Part shown: positions 62,211 to 64,000 of the stretch, in pieces
How positions within the stretch are numbered: the stretch's first letter is position 1
How the letters are laid out: the number at the start of each line of letters is the position of its first letter
Source of the DNA: CBDCZI01 sp965224495
GTDB lineage: Bacteria > Bacteroidota > Bacteroidia > Cytophagales > JAAEPT01
Reading direction: 5' to 3'
Assembly: GCA_965224495.1 (NCBI GenBank)
Contig: CBDCZI010000025.1
Location: 62,001-126,000 of the forward strand
DNA: 64,000 nucleotides
The notes under the pieces: model-generated
Seen by the model: only the letters and a program-made list of their open reading frames with translations
Databases searched by the model: none
What the model was told of the DNA's origin: nothing
Translations under genes and position numbers: made by a program

Positions 62211-64000
62211 ATGAATAAAATATATTTCTTCCTTTTACTCTTTTCTTTTAATACACTTGTAGCACAAGACTCAACTTATTATGATAGAAGTTGGCACGAA
62301 ACCGATAGGGAACACGCACATTATTACCGACTTACCAAAGAGTTAGAAGAGGATGAGTTGTGGGTAATTAGAGATTATTATTTGGAGTCAAATAAGATTC
62401 AATATGTGGGTTATTTCACTTCTATACACCCCGAAGAGCGAACAAAAAAGCATACGTGGTATTTTGAAAATGGCATAAAGCAAATAGAAGGAAACTTTGA
62501 GGACGGCCAAAGAGCAGGTGTCTGGACTTATTATTACGAATCAGGAAAACAAAAAAAGAAAGGAAGTTTTGAGGAGGGTTACCGTTCGGGAAATTGGACG
62601 TGGTGGCACAAAGACGGGACATTGGAAAGCAAGGCGACTTATGTCGATGGGAAAATTCAAGAAGAGCGTTTGTGGTATTTTAAAGACGGAAAATTGTTTC
62701 GTAAAGGACATTACGACAACGGCGAAAAATCAGGTTTGTGGGTTAGTTATTATGACAATGGACAAAAGGAATCGATAGAAGAGTTTGAAAAGGGTATAAT
62801 TAAAGGCGAAAAAAAATCGTGGTATGCCAATGGAAAAATAAAAAGTGAGGAGATTTACGAAAAAGGAATATTAAGCCCATTGTCTAAATTTTATGATGCC
62901 AACGGATTGGTCTTAGACAGTAAATCAATTTTGAATCGTCGATTGAATTACAATTTATTATGGGAAATATCGGGAAATGGGCTAAAAGAAAGTTCGTATT
63001 TGATGGGGACAATGCACGTCAAAGACCCACGAGCTTTTCAGTTTAGTGATTCGTTAATTTCTATTTTCAATAGTTGTGATGCTTTTTCTATGGAAATTCA
63101 TCCCGATTCGGTATTTGATTTTGCTTACAGCGAAACGCCTGATGAGTTGTTAAAGCACAATTATATAGCAAAAAGGAAGGTTCGTTCTAAAAACTATTCT
63201 GCAAACTGGAACCCGTGGGCAAATACCAATGTGTTTGGGGCAAGAAAATCTTGGGAACGTTCGGTTTGGGTGATGGATATCAACCAATTGTTTCATCGTG
63301 ACCAAAAAGTATTTCAAGGAATGCCTTACTTCTTAGATGCCTACCTTTATACCAAAGCACGAAGTCAAGGTAAAGTTTGTGTCGGTCAAGAAGACTTGGA
63401 AGACCATATTGAAGCGGGGAAAGATTTGCCTAAGTACAATAAAAGCTTTGATATTTTGTCTCGTTTTTCGCCTAACGAAGAAATGATAAACGTTTATGAG
63501 GAAGGGAATATTGAAAAAATACGTGCGTTTAGTAACTTTTTGAGTAGCGAGGAATTTAATTACCGTTTGCTTACTATCCGAAATTATAAGATGGCGGACG
63601 CTATTGATTCGCTTATTCATTTGCACAAAACCTTTAACACGATGGGGTCTGCGCATTTGCCAGGAGAGGAAGGGGTAATCGAAATATTAAGAGAAAAAGG
63701 CTACCAAATGCGCGTGGTAAACGCATCAGTGATTAGTGAAAACACGATTTCTGAAGGAGCAAATTATATAAATGATTGGGAGGTTTTGGAAGACAAACGT
63801 TACGGATACAAGGTCAACTTTCCTCGCAAGCCCATATTATTTGACAAGAAAAATGAATTGACTTATATGTCTCCCGACTTGGTAAATCAGACTTCGTACA
63901 TTTCTTACGCACTTGATTTGACTTTTGATGAAAGTTATAATGGGAAATTAACGCCTACATTTATCGCTAAATACTTTAATCGAAAAGAGAAGAAAATGAG
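62211..64000 (+). CDS. MORN-repeat protein fused to TraB/GumN-family domain, 3' end beyond window
   Basis: About 596 residues are visible from ATG 62211; the frame runs off the right edge. A signal peptide (KIYFFLLLFSFNTLVAQ) is followed by five or so MORN_2-type repeats at about 75-215 (WYFENGIKQIEGNFEDGQRA; GVWTYYYESGKQKKKGSF; WTWWHKDGTLES; LWVSYYDNGQKE). Residues about 255-500 are a TraB/GumN domain: SSYLMGTMHVKDPRAF, FSMEIHPD, and AHLPGEEGVIEILREKGY, the metal-binding GTMH and GxxH motifs with a conserved Glu. The family includes putative Tiki-like metalloproteases. The fusion of both types in one secreted chain is unusual. Confidence 0.85.
   Translation, partial: MNKIYFFLLLFSFNTLVAQDSTYYDRSWHETDREHAHYYRLTKELEEDELWVIRDYYLESNKIQYVGYFTSIHPEERTKKHTWYFENGIKQIEGNFEDGQRAGVWTYYYESGKQKKKGSFEEGYRSGNWTWWHKDGTLESKATYVDGKIQEERLWYFKDGKLFRKGHYDNGEKSGLWVSYYDNGQKESIEEFEKGIIKGEKKSWYANGKIKSEEIYEKGILSPLSKFYDANGLVLDSKSILNRRLNYNLLWEISGNGLKESSYLMGTMHVKDPRAFQFSDSLISIFNSCDAFSMEIHPDSVFDFAYSETPDELLKHNYIAKRKVRSKNYSANWNPWANTNVFGARKSWERSVWVMDINQLFHRDQKVFQGMPYFLDAYLYTKARSQGKVCVGQEDLEDHIEAGKDLPKYNKSFDILSRFSPNEEMINVYEEGNIEKIRAFSNFLSSEEFNYRLLTIRNYKMADAIDSLIHLHKTFNTMGSAHLPGEEGVIEILREKGYQMRVVNASVISENTISEGANYINDWEVLEDKRYGYKVNFPRKPILFDKKNELTYMSPDLVNQTSYISYALDLTFDESYNGKLTPTFIAKYFNRKEKKM

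Overview
The window is a low-GC chromosomal segment from a member of the Bacteroidota, most likely Flavobacteriales; I cannot name a genus. The evidence is: several proteins with type IX secretion (T9SS) C-terminal sorting domains, a PorZ-like T9SS component, the fused ResB-CcsA cytochrome c biogenesis protein, promoters of the Bacteroidota type (TTG-N17-20-TAnnTTTG), Rho with a long charged insertion, and families largely confined to this phylum (DUF4836, DUF5106-like, ISAon1 elements).

Layout. 1-3.8 kb: a divergent phosphate module, a phosphate-selective porin (running off the left edge) and a Na/Pi cotransporter, sharing an intergenic region with two TTAACR-N5-TTAACA direct repeats that resemble Pho boxes. 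3.9-9.1 kb: a scrambled accessory segment with an intact DDE transposase, a small secreted protein, a 5'-truncated LRR/T9SS gene, a remnant of a Y1 (RAYT-type) transposase beside REP-like palindromes, and a T9SS cargo gene fused in frame to the C-terminal part of PorZ. 10.6-18 kb: ccsBA and a MoeB-rhodanese gene, then a minus-strand ECF sigma factor with a small partner gene, and serS. 18-24.5 kb: a 2145-residue secreted polysaccharide deacetylase with seven 71-residue repeats. 24.7-31 kb: rho, then scpB, a small-subunit-type pseudouridine synthase, a PIF1-like helicase, a tiny CWC-family gene, and sucD. 32-36 kb: tRNA-Leu and tRNA-Gly, a radA operon and a FucP-type sugar transporter. 36-42.6 kb: a DUF5106/thioredoxin-like protein, panB with a RluA-type synthase, an AraC regulator, and a DUF6134/radical SAM pair. 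42.7-44.1 kb: a decayed ISAon1 element. 44.3-50.2 kb: an ECF sigma/anti-sigma (TPR) pair, a frameshifted yifB, and an operon of gmhA with an MsbA-like ABC exporter. 50.5-61.7 kb: a J-domain/KTSC protein, a lipoamide-dehydrogenase-like flavoprotein without its redox cysteines, a META lipoprotein, an M20 peptidase, a small membrane-protein cluster, scpA, an outer-membrane barrel, a DUF4836 protein and an alpha/beta hydrolase. 62.2 kb to the end: a MORN-repeat/TraB-GumN fusion running off the right edge.

Most of the window is ordinary flavobacterial housekeeping. The parts deserving attention are the accessory segment with its PorZ chimera, the Pho-box-like divergent promoter, the cysteine-less Lpd paralogue, the yifB frameshift in a T7 tract, the MORN-TraB fusion, and the recently duplicated repeats of the deacetylase. 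All family names come from reading the translated sequence against remembered motifs; no database search was run.
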